Assembly (NCBI RefSeq): GCF_000372465.1
Contig: NZ_AQUZ01000033.1
Location: forward strand, 45,807 to 96,187
Origin: Kribbella catacumbae DSM 19601
GTDB lineage: Bacteria; Actinomycetota; Actinomycetes; Propionibacteriales; Kribbellaceae
Length of the DNA stretch: 50,381 bases
Reading direction: 5' to 3'
Made by a program: the position numbers and the translations under genes. Below are positions 37,335 through 45,025 of this stretch, in pieces. Within the stretch, counting starts at the first letter, position 1. Each line of letters opens with the position of its first letter. A model generated the notes under the pieces. The model saw nothing but the letters and a program-made list of their open reading frames with translations. It was not told where the DNA came from and made no database searches.

Positions 37335-39801
37335 GAACGAGACTCCACAACAACCGCCCCGCCCACCGGCCCGCCACAGCGCCCCACCAAACCCCCCGGC
37401 CGACCGAACCACCCCCACCGCGGACGACTGGTTCAACAACCGCGAGTCCCTGGCAGCAGACCGGCCGCTTGCGGACGGCTTGCCTACAGATGGCTTGCCT
37501 ACGGACGGCTTGCCTCCGGACGGCTTGCCGACGGACCGCTCGCCCGCAGTTGGCATGCCCGCCGATGGCTTGCCTTCGGATCGCTTGCCTGCGGATAGGT
37601 CGCCTGCGGGTCCGGCGCGTTCGGAACCCAATGCACTGACCGATCCGTTGTCGGCCGGTCCGCTGTCGTCGGGGCTGCCACCGACCGCGCCATCCGAGGA
37701 CTGGCGATCCGCGCAGCCGCCTGCCGCAGGTCAGGCGCCCTCCACGTCATTCCCTCCTCCGTCATCCTCAGATCCACTACTCGGGCAGTCACGCGCACCC
37801 GCGCCGCCGCCCCCACCACAGCCACGCACCCCGGCCGGTACTACGCCCGCTGGCCAACCGGTGCAGACGCTTCCTCAACACGGCCCACACCCGCAGAGCG
37901 GTGCGCCGCAAGGCGGCGGGCAAGGCGATGCTCTCCGTGGAGATGCACTGCAAGACCGCACACCGCACGCCAGTACTCCGCAGTCCGGTGCATCGCAAGG
38001 CGCTGGACCGCAGGGTCGCGCACCACAGGGTGATGCTTTGCAAAGTGGCGACCTGCACGGTCGCCCGCTGCAGAGCGGCGGCCTGGAAGGGCCATCCCGC
38101 CAGCAGCAGTCCGGTTCGCAAGGGCCTGGTCCGCAAGGGCCTGGTGGTCCGCAGGGGCCGCGCGGCCAACAGGGGCAGCCTGGGCGGCAAGAGCAGCCGG
38201 GACAGTACGGGGCCGGGCAGCCGGGACAGTACGGGTCGGGGCAGCCGGGGCCGTATGGGCAAGCGGGGCCGCAAGGGCAGCCAACGCCTCATGGGCCCGG
38301 TAACCAGCAGGTGCCGCCGGGACCGTATGGGCCGACTGACCAGCAAGTACAGGCCGGGCAACAAGGACAGCCGGTGCCGCAGGGGCTGAGCGACCAACAG
38401 GCGCAGCCGGGGTCGTACAGGCCGACTGCGGCTGGTCAGCAGGCTCAGTCCGGGCCGCAAGGGCAGCCGCGGCCGCAGGGACCGAACGACCAGCAGGCGC
38501 AGTCAGGACCGTACGGAACCAGCGACCAACAAGCACCGCCAGGACCGTACGGATCGAGCGGCCAACAGGATCAGCCGCAGTACAGGCCGACTGGCCCGCA
38601 GGGGCAGCAGGGGCAGTACGGGCCGGGCGACCAGCGGGTGCAGCCGCCGTATGGGCCGGCTGGCGAGCAGCAGCCGCAGTACAGGCCGAGTGGTCAGCAG
38701 GCGCAGCCGGGGCCGTATGGATCGGGCGGCCAAGGGTTGCGTGCTGGGCAAGGGCCGGGCGGCTTGCAGGCTGGGGCGTATGGGCCTGAAGCTGGTGGGC
38801 GCGCGCCTGGATGGCAGGAGCAGCCGTTGGGTGGGCCGGGCCGTGGTGGGCAGGTGCCGCCAGTGGGTGGGCAAGTGCCGCCAGTGGGTGGCCGCGTGCC
38901 GCAGGGTGGCGCTCAACAGGAAGGCCAGTCGCCGCAAGGCGGGCTTCAGCAGGGTGGGCGGCTGCCGCAGGATGCTCAGGCGGGTGGGCTGCCGCAGGGT
39001 GGATTGCGGACCGATGCTCAGCAGGAGGTGCCGTATGGGGTTGTGGATGAGGGGGTTGACCCGGACGGCGTTGTTGGGGATGGGGGCCGCGGCGGGCGGC
39101 TTGTAGGGGTTGTGGGGTTGGTGGTGGGGGCGTTGGTGGCGACTGGGCTCAGCGTTAGCTGGATCTGGGACAAGGCCGATGCCGTCACGCCGGTTTCGTT
39201 GCCTTCGGCAAATTCGACGCCGTTCACCACGATCAGCCCGTCGGCCCGGCCGACGACGCCGCCTCCTCCGGAGGGGAAGGTGCTCGGTTCCAACATTGTT
39301 GCCTTCAACACCGACACGATGCCGGTGCTGAGTTCCGAGTGGACGGACAACGGGGAGAACACCGGGCTGCTCGGCGGCGCGGCGACCTGGCTGACCGTGC
39401 ACGAGAAGTACGACGGCAAGAAGGCGAACTGGGGCAACTATGTCGCCTTCGGCGGGCTCCACCCGAAGATCAAGTTCGTGAACACCCCGGCCGGGCTGAA
39501 GCAAGCCACCAGACAGGCGGCCAGTGTGGCGATCGTCAGACTGTACGACGAGGACGTGAAGTTCATCGGCAAGGCCACCCACACGCCGATCACGGTCGAC
39601 GGTCACGCCGGCCATGAACTCAGCATCAAGGTCGTCGTCAGCGAGCCGAAGCTGAAGGAGACTTTCTCGACCGTCACGGTCGCGGTGATCGATCGGGGCG
39701 ACGGCACCGCCGACGTCGCGATCGGAGACTTCGCCGGCAGTACGCCGCAGTGGATCCCGATCTGGCGTGCCAAGGTCCAGGAGATCCAGATCAACCGCTA
39801 G
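37327..39801 (+). CDS. Gln/Gly/Pro-rich membrane-anchored protein
   Basis: An 824-residue protein with the same plan as its upstream neighbour. Residues 1-590 are a long disordered region: pentapeptide-like runs (GLPTD, GLPPD, RLPAD; 37465-37610), then many Gln-Gly-Pro-Tyr units (QPGPYG, QQGQPG) resembling collagen-like or prion-like tracts. One membrane helix follows at about 590-614 (GRLVGVVGLVVGALVATGLS). A folded C-terminal domain then has VLGSNIVAFNTDTMPVLSSE, WGNYVAFGGLHPKIKFV and VAVIDRGDGTADVAIGDFAG. TTG 37327 is favoured: AAGGGA lies 7 nt upstream and it overlaps the previous stop. GTG 37261 is an alternative. Function unknown. Confidence 0.78.
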   Translation: MAENETPQQPPRPPARHSAPPNPPADRTTPTADDWFNNRESLAADRPLADGLPTDGLPTDGLPPDGLPTDRSPAVGMPADGLPSDRLPADRSPAGPARSEPNALTDPLSAGPLSSGLPPTAPSEDWRSAQPPAAGQAPSTSFPPPSSSDPLLGQSRAPAPPPPPQPRTPAGTTPAGQPVQTLPQHGPHPQSGAPQGGGQGDALRGDALQDRTPHASTPQSGASQGAGPQGRAPQGDALQSGDLHGRPLQSGGLEGPSRQQQSGSQGPGPQGPGGPQGPRGQQGQPGRQEQPGQYGAGQPGQYGSGQPGPYGQAGPQGQPTPHGPGNQQVPPGPYGPTDQQVQAGQQGQPVPQGLSDQQAQPGSYRPTAAGQQAQSGPQGQPRPQGPNDQQAQSGPYGTSDQQAPPGPYGSSGQQDQPQYRPTGPQGQQGQYGPGDQRVQPPYGPAGEQQPQYRPSGQQAQPGPYGSGGQGLRAGQGPGGLQAGAYGPEAGGRAPGWQEQPLGGPGRGGQVPPVGGQVPPVGGRVPQGGAQQEGQSPQGGLQQGGRLPQDAQAGGLPQGGLRTDAQQEVPYGVVDEGVDPDGVVGDGGRGGRLVGVVGLVVGALVATGLSVSWIWDKADAVTPVSLPSANSTPFTTISPSARPTTPPPPEGKVLGSNIVAFNTDTMPVLSSEWTDNGENTGLLGGAATWLTVHEKYDGKKANWGNYVAFGGLHPKIKFVNTPAGLKQATRQAASVAIVRLYDEDVKFIGKATHTPITVDGHAGHELSIKVVVSEPKLKETFSTVTVAVIDRGDGTADVAIGDFAGSTPQWIPIWRAKVQEIQINR
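37465..37610 (+). repeat. 15-bp tandem repeats coding GLPxD
   Basis: Imperfect 15-bp units (GACGGCTTGCCTAC-like) give GLPTD, GLPTD, GLPPD, GLPTD, RSPAV, GMPAD, GLPSD, RLPAD and RSPAG in succession within the disordered N-terminal region of the preceding gene's partner. Confidence 0.75.
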
Positions 39802-39808
39802 CCGGAAC

Positions 39809-39852
39809 AGAAGAGCCCGCCTCCCCGAAGACCAAGGGATGCGGGCTCTTCT
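39809..39852. terminator. Bidirectional terminator between repeat protein and trpD
   Basis: AGAAGAGCCCGC and GCGGGCTCTTCT form a 12-bp perfect stem around a 20-nt loop, 8 bp after the plus-strand stop and 22 bp before the trpD stop. T-rich ends (TTCT) occur on both sides. Confidence 0.8.
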
Positions 39853-39873
39853 CACTACCTAAGAACTCAAGAC

Positions 39874-40959
39874 CTAAGAACGAACCTCGACACAAGCCGC
39901 GATCCAGCGATCCAGCACGGACTTGGCCTCGCCGGAGTCGATCGCCTCGGCCGCCCGATCCATCCCCGAGCGAATCCGCCCGACCAACGGCCCGACGCTC
40001 CCTTCGTGGGCGGCCAGCGCCGCACCCGCGTTCAGCAGTACGACGTCCCGCACCGCGCCCGGCTCGCCATCGAGCAGCGCCCGCACGACCTTCGCGTTGT
40101 ACGTCGCATCCGCACCCCGCAACGCCTCTGCGGGAACCGGCGCGATCCCCAGCTCCCGCGGATCCAGCGTCTCCGGCCCTTCGACCGCTCCACGCCCGAC
40201 CGTCCACACCTGCGACGTCGTCATCGTGGTCAGCTCGTCCAGCCCGTCATCGCCATGGAAGACCAGAGCGTCGATCCCGCGCCGAGCCAGTACTCCGGCC
40301 ATCAATCCGGCGATCCGCCCATCCCCCACGCCGACGGCCTGCGCCGACGGGTTGCCCGGATTGGCCAATGGCCCCAGGAAGTTGAAGGTGGTCGGTACGC
40401 CGAGCTCACGACGCGGTACTGCGGCATGCCGCAACGCCGGGTGGAACGCGGGCGCGAAGCAGAACGTGATCCCCGCCCGCTCCCCCACGGCCGCGACCTG
40501 CGCAGCGGTGAGGTCGAGCGGAATCCCCAACTCCTCCAGGACATCCGCGGCACCACACGCCGACGACGCCGCCCGGTTGCCGTGTTTGAGCACCTTCGCC
40601 CCGGCGCCGGCCGCGACGATGGCCGACATCGTGGAGATGTTCACAGTGTGGGCTTGATCACCACCGGTACCGACGACGTCCAGCGTCCGGCCCGGTACGT
40701 CGATCCGGGTCGCGAACTCGCGCATGGTCGCGACCAGGCCCTCGACCTCGGTCACCGTCTCGCCCTTGGAGCGCAAGGCGATCACGAAGCCGGCCAGCTG
40801 TGCGGGAGACGCCGCGCCGGACAGGATCTGCTCCATCGCCCAGGCAGTCGCGGTGGCGTCGAGGTCCTCGTGCCGGAGCAACGGGTTGAGCACCTGCGGC
40901 CAGGTCAGCGCACGCCCGCCAGGCGTAGTACCGGCGGGGAGATCCAGCGGAGCGGACAT
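39874..40959 (-). CDS. trpD: Anthranilate phosphoribosyltransferase
   Basis: A 361-residue enzyme of tryptophan synthesis that joins anthranilate to PRPP. It shows the PRPP motif LDVVGTGGDQAHTVNISTMS, the anthranilate/phosphate site KVLKHGNRAASSACGAADVL, the FCFAPAFHPALRHAAVPRRE block, FNFLGPLANPGNP and the acidic HGDDGLDELTT (two Mg-binding acids). Length is normal. The gene stands apart from other trp genes, as is usual in actinobacteria where trpD lies near the cytochrome bc1-aa3 genes. The receiver-domain gene lies 10 bp upstream on the same strand. Confidence 0.95.
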   Translation of the reverse strand: MSAPLDLPAGTTPGGRALTWPQVLNPLLRHEDLDATATAWAMEQILSGAASPAQLAGFVIALRSKGETVTEVEGLVATMREFATRIDVPGRTLDVVGTGGDQAHTVNISTMSAIVAAGAGAKVLKHGNRAASSACGAADVLEELGIPLDLTAAQVAAVGERAGITFCFAPAFHPALRHAAVPRRELGVPTTFNFLGPLANPGNPSAQAVGVGDGRIAGLMAGVLARRGIDALVFHGDDGLDELTTMTTSQVWTVGRGAVEGPETLDPRELGIAPVPAEALRGADATYNAKVVRALLDGEPGAVRDVVLLNAGAALAAHEGSVGPLVGRIRSGMDRAAEAIDSGEAKSVLDRWIAACVEVRS

Positions 40960-40969
40960 CGTGCCGGGA

Positions 40970-41386
40970 TCAGGTGGTCGCGGGCAGCGTGGCGAGCCGC
41001 TGCCGGAGCAGCCCGGCGGTCGCCTCGGCGAGCCGGACCGGGTCGATCGGGTGCGACACGGCTGCCTCGGCGCGCGACCAGGTCGCCAGCCACGCGTCCT
41101 GCGGGCGCCCGATGAGCACCAGGATCGGTCCGCACTGGAAGATCTCGTCCTTGAGCTGGCGGGCGATGCCCAGCCCGCCGGCCGGTACGGCCTCGCCGTC
41201 GAGGATGGCCAGGTCGATGCCGCCCTTGTCCATCTGCTGGATCACAGCCGGCTCGGTCGCGCACTCGAGGTATTCGATCTCGGGCAGATCGGCGGCAGGC
41301 CGCTTGCCCAGGGCCATCCGGACGGACTCCCGCGTGGTGCGGTCGTCGCTGTAGACCAGCACCTTCAGCGGACGCTCTGAACTCAT
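40970..41386 (-). CDS. Response-regulator receiver-like protein
   Basis: A 138-residue single receiver domain without an output domain. Strand-1 acids are YSDDRTTRE, the phosphorylation-site region is DLAILDGEAV, and the later segments are ILVLIGRPQDAW and AVSHPIDPVRLAEATAGL. The usual lysine of receiver strand 5 (KP) is replaced by His-Pro (SHPID), so it may not signal by phosphorylation. This conserved actinobacterial gene is often found beside trpD and the cytochrome oxidase genes. ATG 41386 (MSSERPLKVLVYSDD) is taken; the frame is open 45 codons upstream without similarity. Confidence 0.8.
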   Translation of the reverse strand: MSSERPLKVLVYSDDRTTRESVRMALGKRPAADLPEIEYLECATEPAVIQQMDKGGIDLAILDGEAVPAGGLGIARQLKDEIFQCGPILVLIGRPQDAWLATWSRAEAAVSHPIDPVRLAEATAGLLRQRLATLPATT

Positions 41387-41444
41387 CGATTCATCCCAAG
41401 CTGTGTGTCTGTGACGAGTGGACATGCGGACAACACCGCGAAGC

Positions 41445-42362
41445 CTACCGGGGACCCTGCTCGGCCCTGCGAGCCTGCTCCTCCAACCGGTCCAGCCGGC
41501 GGTCCTCACGCTTGGCCTCACGCTGCGACTGCCGCACCCACTGGACGAACAGCACGCCGAAGAAGATCAGCCCGACGATGTCTCCGGATCCCCAGAGCAG
41601 GCCGCCCGCGATGTACTGGTCGCGCAGCGGCGACGGCGGCCAGGAGCGGCCGAAAGCCGTGTACCAGTCCTCGGCGATCAGCCTGTTCGCGGACATGATC
41701 GTGATCCCCAGGAACGCATGGAACGGCAGCGTCAGGAAGGTGAGGATCAGCCGGAACGGGTAGATCACCCGGCCGGGCACCGGATCCAGCCCGAGCAGCG
41801 GCCAGAAGAACAGCGCGCCCACTGCGATGAAGTGCACATGCAGCAGGTCGTGGAGCATCGCCGAGCGCAGCGTGGCGTCGTACCAGCCGCTGAAGTAGAG
41901 CGCCCACGGGCTCAGCACGAACAGGGTGAAGCCGATCATCGGGAAGCAGATCACCTTGGCGAAGCGCGAATGCAACACGGAGAGCAACCAGCCGCGGGGC
42001 CGCTGCGGAAGGGTGCGCAGGGCAAGCGTCACCGGCGCGCCGAGCGCCATCGCCAGCGGGGTCAGCATCGACAGGATCATGTGCTGAGCCATGTGCACGC
42101 TGAGCAGCACGGTGTCGTAGGTGCCGATCGCCGACTGGGTGGCGATCACGGCACTGCCCAGACCGAGGCCGACGAAGGCGAAGGTCCGGCCGCGCGACCA
42201 CTTGTCTCCCCGCGCGCGAAGGCGGTGGACGCCGTACAGATAGAGGGCGCCGACGACAACGATCACGGCGAGTAACACCGGCTCGAACGTCCAGGCGGTC
42301 AGCAGCCTGACCGTGGTGAACGGCTCGATCTGGTCGCCAGGTCCGGCGTGGAGGGGAAGCAC
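41445..42362 (-). CDS. CtaG-type cytochrome c oxidase assembly protein
   Basis: A 305-residue membrane protein with seven or eight hydrophobic helices (caa3_CtaG family). Conserved histidines in the membrane are seen in LLSVHMAQHMILSMLTPLAM, HDLLHVHFIAVGALFFWPLL and LPFHAFLGITIMSA, which may bind copper or heme during assembly of the aa3 oxidase. The C-terminus is a charged cytoplasmic tail (QREAKREDRRLDRLEEQARR). It is divergent from ctaE, so the shared 82-bp gap controls both a structural and an assembly gene of the oxidase. GTG start at 42362 with an adjacent GAAAGG. Confidence 0.9.
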   Translation of the reverse strand: MLPLHAGPGDQIEPFTTVRLLTAWTFEPVLLAVIVVVGALYLYGVHRLRARGDKWSRGRTFAFVGLGLGSAVIATQSAIGTYDTVLLSVHMAQHMILSMLTPLAMALGAPVTLALRTLPQRPRGWLLSVLHSRFAKVICFPMIGFTLFVLSPWALYFSGWYDATLRSAMLHDLLHVHFIAVGALFFWPLLGLDPVPGRVIYPFRLILTFLTLPFHAFLGITIMSANRLIAEDWYTAFGRSWPPSPLRDQYIAGGLLWGSGDIVGLIFFGVLFVQWVRQSQREAKREDRRLDRLEEQARRAEQGPR

Positions 42363-42432
42363 CTTTCAACAGTAAGAACAGGAAGTCGCCGACATGCATG
42401 GGGGTGGGCGTGCTGTCAGATACCTGGACCGA

Positions 42433-42438
42433 CATAAT
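42433..42438 (+). promoter_or_regulatory. -10 element of the ctaE-qcrCAB operon
   Basis: CATAAT lies 6 nt before GTG 42445. It is the best -10 match in the divergent gap and predicts a leaderless ctaE mRNA. A weak GTGCTG 17 nt further upstream could be the -35. Confidence 0.5.
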
Positions 42439-42444
42439 GACGCC

Positions 42445-43107
42445 GTGGCCACTGCAACCGCGCTCCCAGCGTCTCGTGAACACGGACACCACGACCGTCC
42501 CAGCATGGTCAGTGTCGGCACGATCGTCTGGCTCTCGAGCGAACTGATGTTCTTCGCCGCCCTGTTCGCGGCGTACTTCACGATCCGGTCGGTGACGACC
42601 GCCGCCGCAGCGCCGGGGGTGGAGTCCCTGTGGGACGCCTCCACCGAGATGCTGAACGTCCCGTTCGCGGCCGTGAACACGACGATCCTGGTGCTGTCCT
42701 CGGTGACCTGCCAGCTGGGCGTCTTCGCCGCCGAGCACGGCAGGGTCGGCCGGAGCGGCACGGTCGCCAATGTGCGCGGCTGGGGCATGCGCGAGTGGTT
42801 CATCCTCACCTACCTGATGGGCGCCGTGTTCATCGCCGGCCAGGTGACGGAGTACGCGACCTTGATCCATGAGGGCGTGACGATCGCGTCATCGCCGTAC
42901 GGGTCGGTCTTCTACCTGACCACCGGGTTCCATGGTCTGCACGTGACCGGCGGTCTCATCGCTTTCGTGTACGTCCTCGCCAGGACGTACATGGCTCGTA
43001 AGTTCACCCACGAACAGGCTGTCTCCGCGATCGTCGTGTCGTACTACTGGCACTTCGTCGATGTGGTCTGGATCGCCCTGTTCGCGACCATCTACCTGCT
43101 CAAATGA
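42445..43107 (+). CDS. ctaE: Cytochrome c oxidase subunit III
   Basis: A 220-residue subunit of the aa3 oxidase with five helices, the short form usual in actinobacteria. Typical segments are TIVWLSSELMFFAALFAAYF (Glu in the subunit III cavity), EWFILTYLMGAVFIAGQVTE, FYLTTGFHGLHVTGGLIAFV and VVSYYWHFVDVVWIALFATI. The start at GTG 42445 (VATATALPASREH) is chosen because an upstream in-frame start would overlap the -10. It is first in an operon with qcrC, qcrA and qcrB, consistent with a bc1-aa3 supercomplex; the stop overlaps the qcrC start (ATGA). Confidence 0.95.
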   Translation: MATATALPASREHGHHDRPSMVSVGTIVWLSSELMFFAALFAAYFTIRSVTTAAAAPGVESLWDASTEMLNVPFAAVNTTILVLSSVTCQLGVFAAEHGRVGRSGTVANVRGWGMREWFILTYLMGAVFIAGQVTEYATLIHEGVTIASSPYGSVFYLTTGFHGLHVTGGLIAFVYVLARTYMARKFTHEQAVSAIVVSYYWHFVDVVWIALFATIYLLK

Positions 43108-43970
43108 GTGAGAAGAGACTTTCCTTGTCACCGGCGCGCTTCCTCTCCGCGCGACGACGGCACCGGTCAGCCGGCCTCGTCGTGCTCTTGTTCGGCCTCC
43201 TGGCGGTGGGTTCCGCGTACGCCGCGTTCGCCCCCGACAACGCGGTGGCGGACAACTCGGCCCAGTCTCAGCAGATCGAAGAGGGCAAGAAGCTCTTCGC
43301 GGTCGGCTGTGCGAGCTGCCACGGTCTGAACGCCGAGGGTGGTGGCAACGGCGAAGGCAAGATGGCCGGGCCGTCCCTGATCGGCGTCGGCGCGGCCGCG
43401 GTCGACTTCCAGGTCGGTACCGGCCGGATGCCGGCCATGCAGCCCAACGCGCAGGTTCCGCGCAAGGCCCCGGCGTACACGCCTGCCGAGATCGAGGCGC
43501 TGGCGGCGTACGTCGCCTCGCTCGCCCCCGGCCCGGCGGTACCGGCCGAGGAGTCGTACGACATCAGCAAGGTCACCGACGAGCAGGTCACCCGCGGTGG
43601 CGAACTGTTCCGGACCAACTGCACGGCGTGCCACAACTTCGCCGGCAAGGGCGGTGCGCTGCCGAACGGCCGCTACGCCCCGTCGCTGATGAACGTCGAC
43701 CCCAAGCACATCTACGAGGCCATGCTCACCGGCCCGCAGCAGATGCCGGTCTTCTCCGACCAGGTGCTGCAGCCGGATGACAAGCGCGACGTGATCGCGT
43801 ACCTGAAGGCGCTGGAGGAGCAGAAGGACCCGGGTGGCTTCGGTCTCGGCCGGCTCGGCCCGGTCTCCGAAGGCCTCTGGGGCTGGCTGGTCGGTATCGG
43901 CCTGCTGGTCGGCGTTGCGGTCTGGATCGGCGCCAAGGGCGTCAAGGCCAAGGGAGCGAAGGCAGAGTGA
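43104..43970 (+). CDS. qcrC: Cytochrome bc1 diheme cytochrome c subunit
   Basis: A 288-residue membrane-anchored diheme cytochrome c. The N-terminal signal/anchor is LVVLLFGLLAVGSAYA. The two heme-c sites are CASCH (residues 69-73) and CTACH (173-177), each with a later Met axial-ligand candidate (GTGRMPAM and GPQQMPVF). A C-terminal helix (LWGWLVGIGLLVGVAVWIGA) anchors it. In actinobacteria QcrC replaces soluble cytochrome c by passing electrons directly from the Rieske centre to the CuA site of the aa3 oxidase. Overlaps of 4 nt on both sides couple it to ctaE and qcrA. Confidence 0.96.
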   Translation: MSEKRLSLSPARFLSARRRHRSAGLVVLLFGLLAVGSAYAAFAPDNAVADNSAQSQQIEEGKKLFAVGCASCHGLNAEGGGNGEGKMAGPSLIGVGAAAVDFQVGTGRMPAMQPNAQVPRKAPAYTPAEIEALAAYVASLAPGPAVPAEESYDISKVTDEQVTRGGELFRTNCTACHNFAGKGGALPNGRYAPSLMNVDPKHIYEAMLTGPQQMPVFSDQVLQPDDKRDVIAYLKALEEQKDPGGFGLGRLGPVSEGLWGWLVGIGLLVGVAVWIGAKGVKAKGAKAE

Positions 43971-45025
43971 GTGACGACAAGGAGAACCTGCCTGCGGTGA
44001 GCGCGGAGCAGGGTCACGACAGCCAGGTCGTCCTGGCAGAGCCGATCCCGGACCCGGGGATCGAGCCGCACGAACTGCGGATCACCGACATCGATCCGCA
44101 GGCCGCGGACCGGGTCGAGCGTCAGGTCTCGACGATGTTCGGCCTGGCCGGGCTGCTCGCGCTGGGCTCGTGCGTCGCGTACTTCGCGATCCCGCGCGAC
44201 GCCACCGTCGTGATCGGGCCGCTGTCGGGTAACGCGAACAACCTCACCCTCGGCGTGACCCTCGGACTCGCACTGTTCCTGATCGGCGCCGGCGCGATCC
44301 AGTGGGCCAAGAAGCTGATGGTCGACAACGAGATCGCCGAGGACCGGCACGACGCGCACTCCACGCCGCAGCAGAAGACCGAGATCATCGACGCCTTCTC
44401 CGAAGGCGTCGCGGAGTCGGGCTTCACCCGGCGCAAGATGATCCGCCGGTCGCTGATCGCCGCGATGGGCCTGCTCGGTCTGCCGGCCATCGTGCTGCTG
44501 CGTGACCTGGGCCCGCTGCCCGGCCGCGTGCTCTACAACACCATCTGGGCCAAGGGCATCCGGGTCGTCAACGACGTCACGCTGCGCCCGATCAAGCCGT
44601 CCGACCTGGTCGTCGGCCAACTGGTCAACGCGGCACCGGCGAACCTGGAGCCGATGCTCCAAGAGAGCCACACCGAGTACCAGAACGCGAAGGCCAAAGC
44701 CGCCGTGATCGTGGTACGAATCGAGCCGGACAAGATCAGGACGCCGGCCGGCCGCGAGAACTGGGGCATCGACGGCATCCTGTGCTACTCCAAGATCTGC
44801 ACCCACGTCGGTTGCCCGATCTCGCTGTACGAGCAGACCACGCACCACGTGCTCTGCCCGTGCCACCAGTCGACGTTCGACCTGGCCGACGGCGCCAAGG
44901 TCATCTTCGGCCCCGCCGCCCGTCCGCTGCCTCAGCTACCCTTGGCAGTGGATTCAGAGGGCTACCTTGTCGCGCAGAGCGGCTTCACCGAGCCGGTCGG
45001 CGCGAGCTTCTGGGAACGAGGGTGA
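43967..45025 (+). CDS. qcrA: Cytochrome bc1 Rieske iron-sulfur subunit
   Basis: A 352-residue Rieske protein with three membrane helices (about 57-75, 91-113 and 164-180), the form specific to actinobacteria. The 2Fe-2S site is CTHVGC (278-283) and CPCH (297-300), with the conserved GPAARPLPQLPL loop after it. Before the third helix is FTRRKMIRRSL, a twin-arginine-like signal. In actinobacteria the first two helices use Sec/YidC and the third the Tat system, so that the folded cluster domain is exported. GTG start overlaps the qcrC stop; its own stop overlaps the qcrB start (GTGA). Confidence 0.96.
   Translation: MSDDKENLPAVSAEQGHDSQVVLAEPIPDPGIEPHELRITDIDPQAADRVERQVSTMFGLAGLLALGSCVAYFAIPRDATVVIGPLSGNANNLTLGVTLGLALFLIGAGAIQWAKKLMVDNEIAEDRHDAHSTPQQKTEIIDAFSEGVAESGFTRRKMIRRSLIAAMGLLGLPAIVLLRDLGPLPGRVLYNTIWAKGIRVVNDVTLRPIKPSDLVVGQLVNAAPANLEPMLQESHTEYQNAKAKAAVIVVRIEPDKIRTPAGRENWGIDGILCYSKICTHVGCPISLYEQTTHHVLCPCHQSTFDLADGAKVIFGPAARPLPQLPLAVDSEGYLVAQSGFTEPVGASFWERG

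Noticed and set aside
44782..45021. 80-codon N-terminal extension of QcrB
   Set aside because: It is out of frame over the Rieske domain of qcrA. The GTG at 45022 overlapping the qcrA stop gives the normal QcrB N-terminus.
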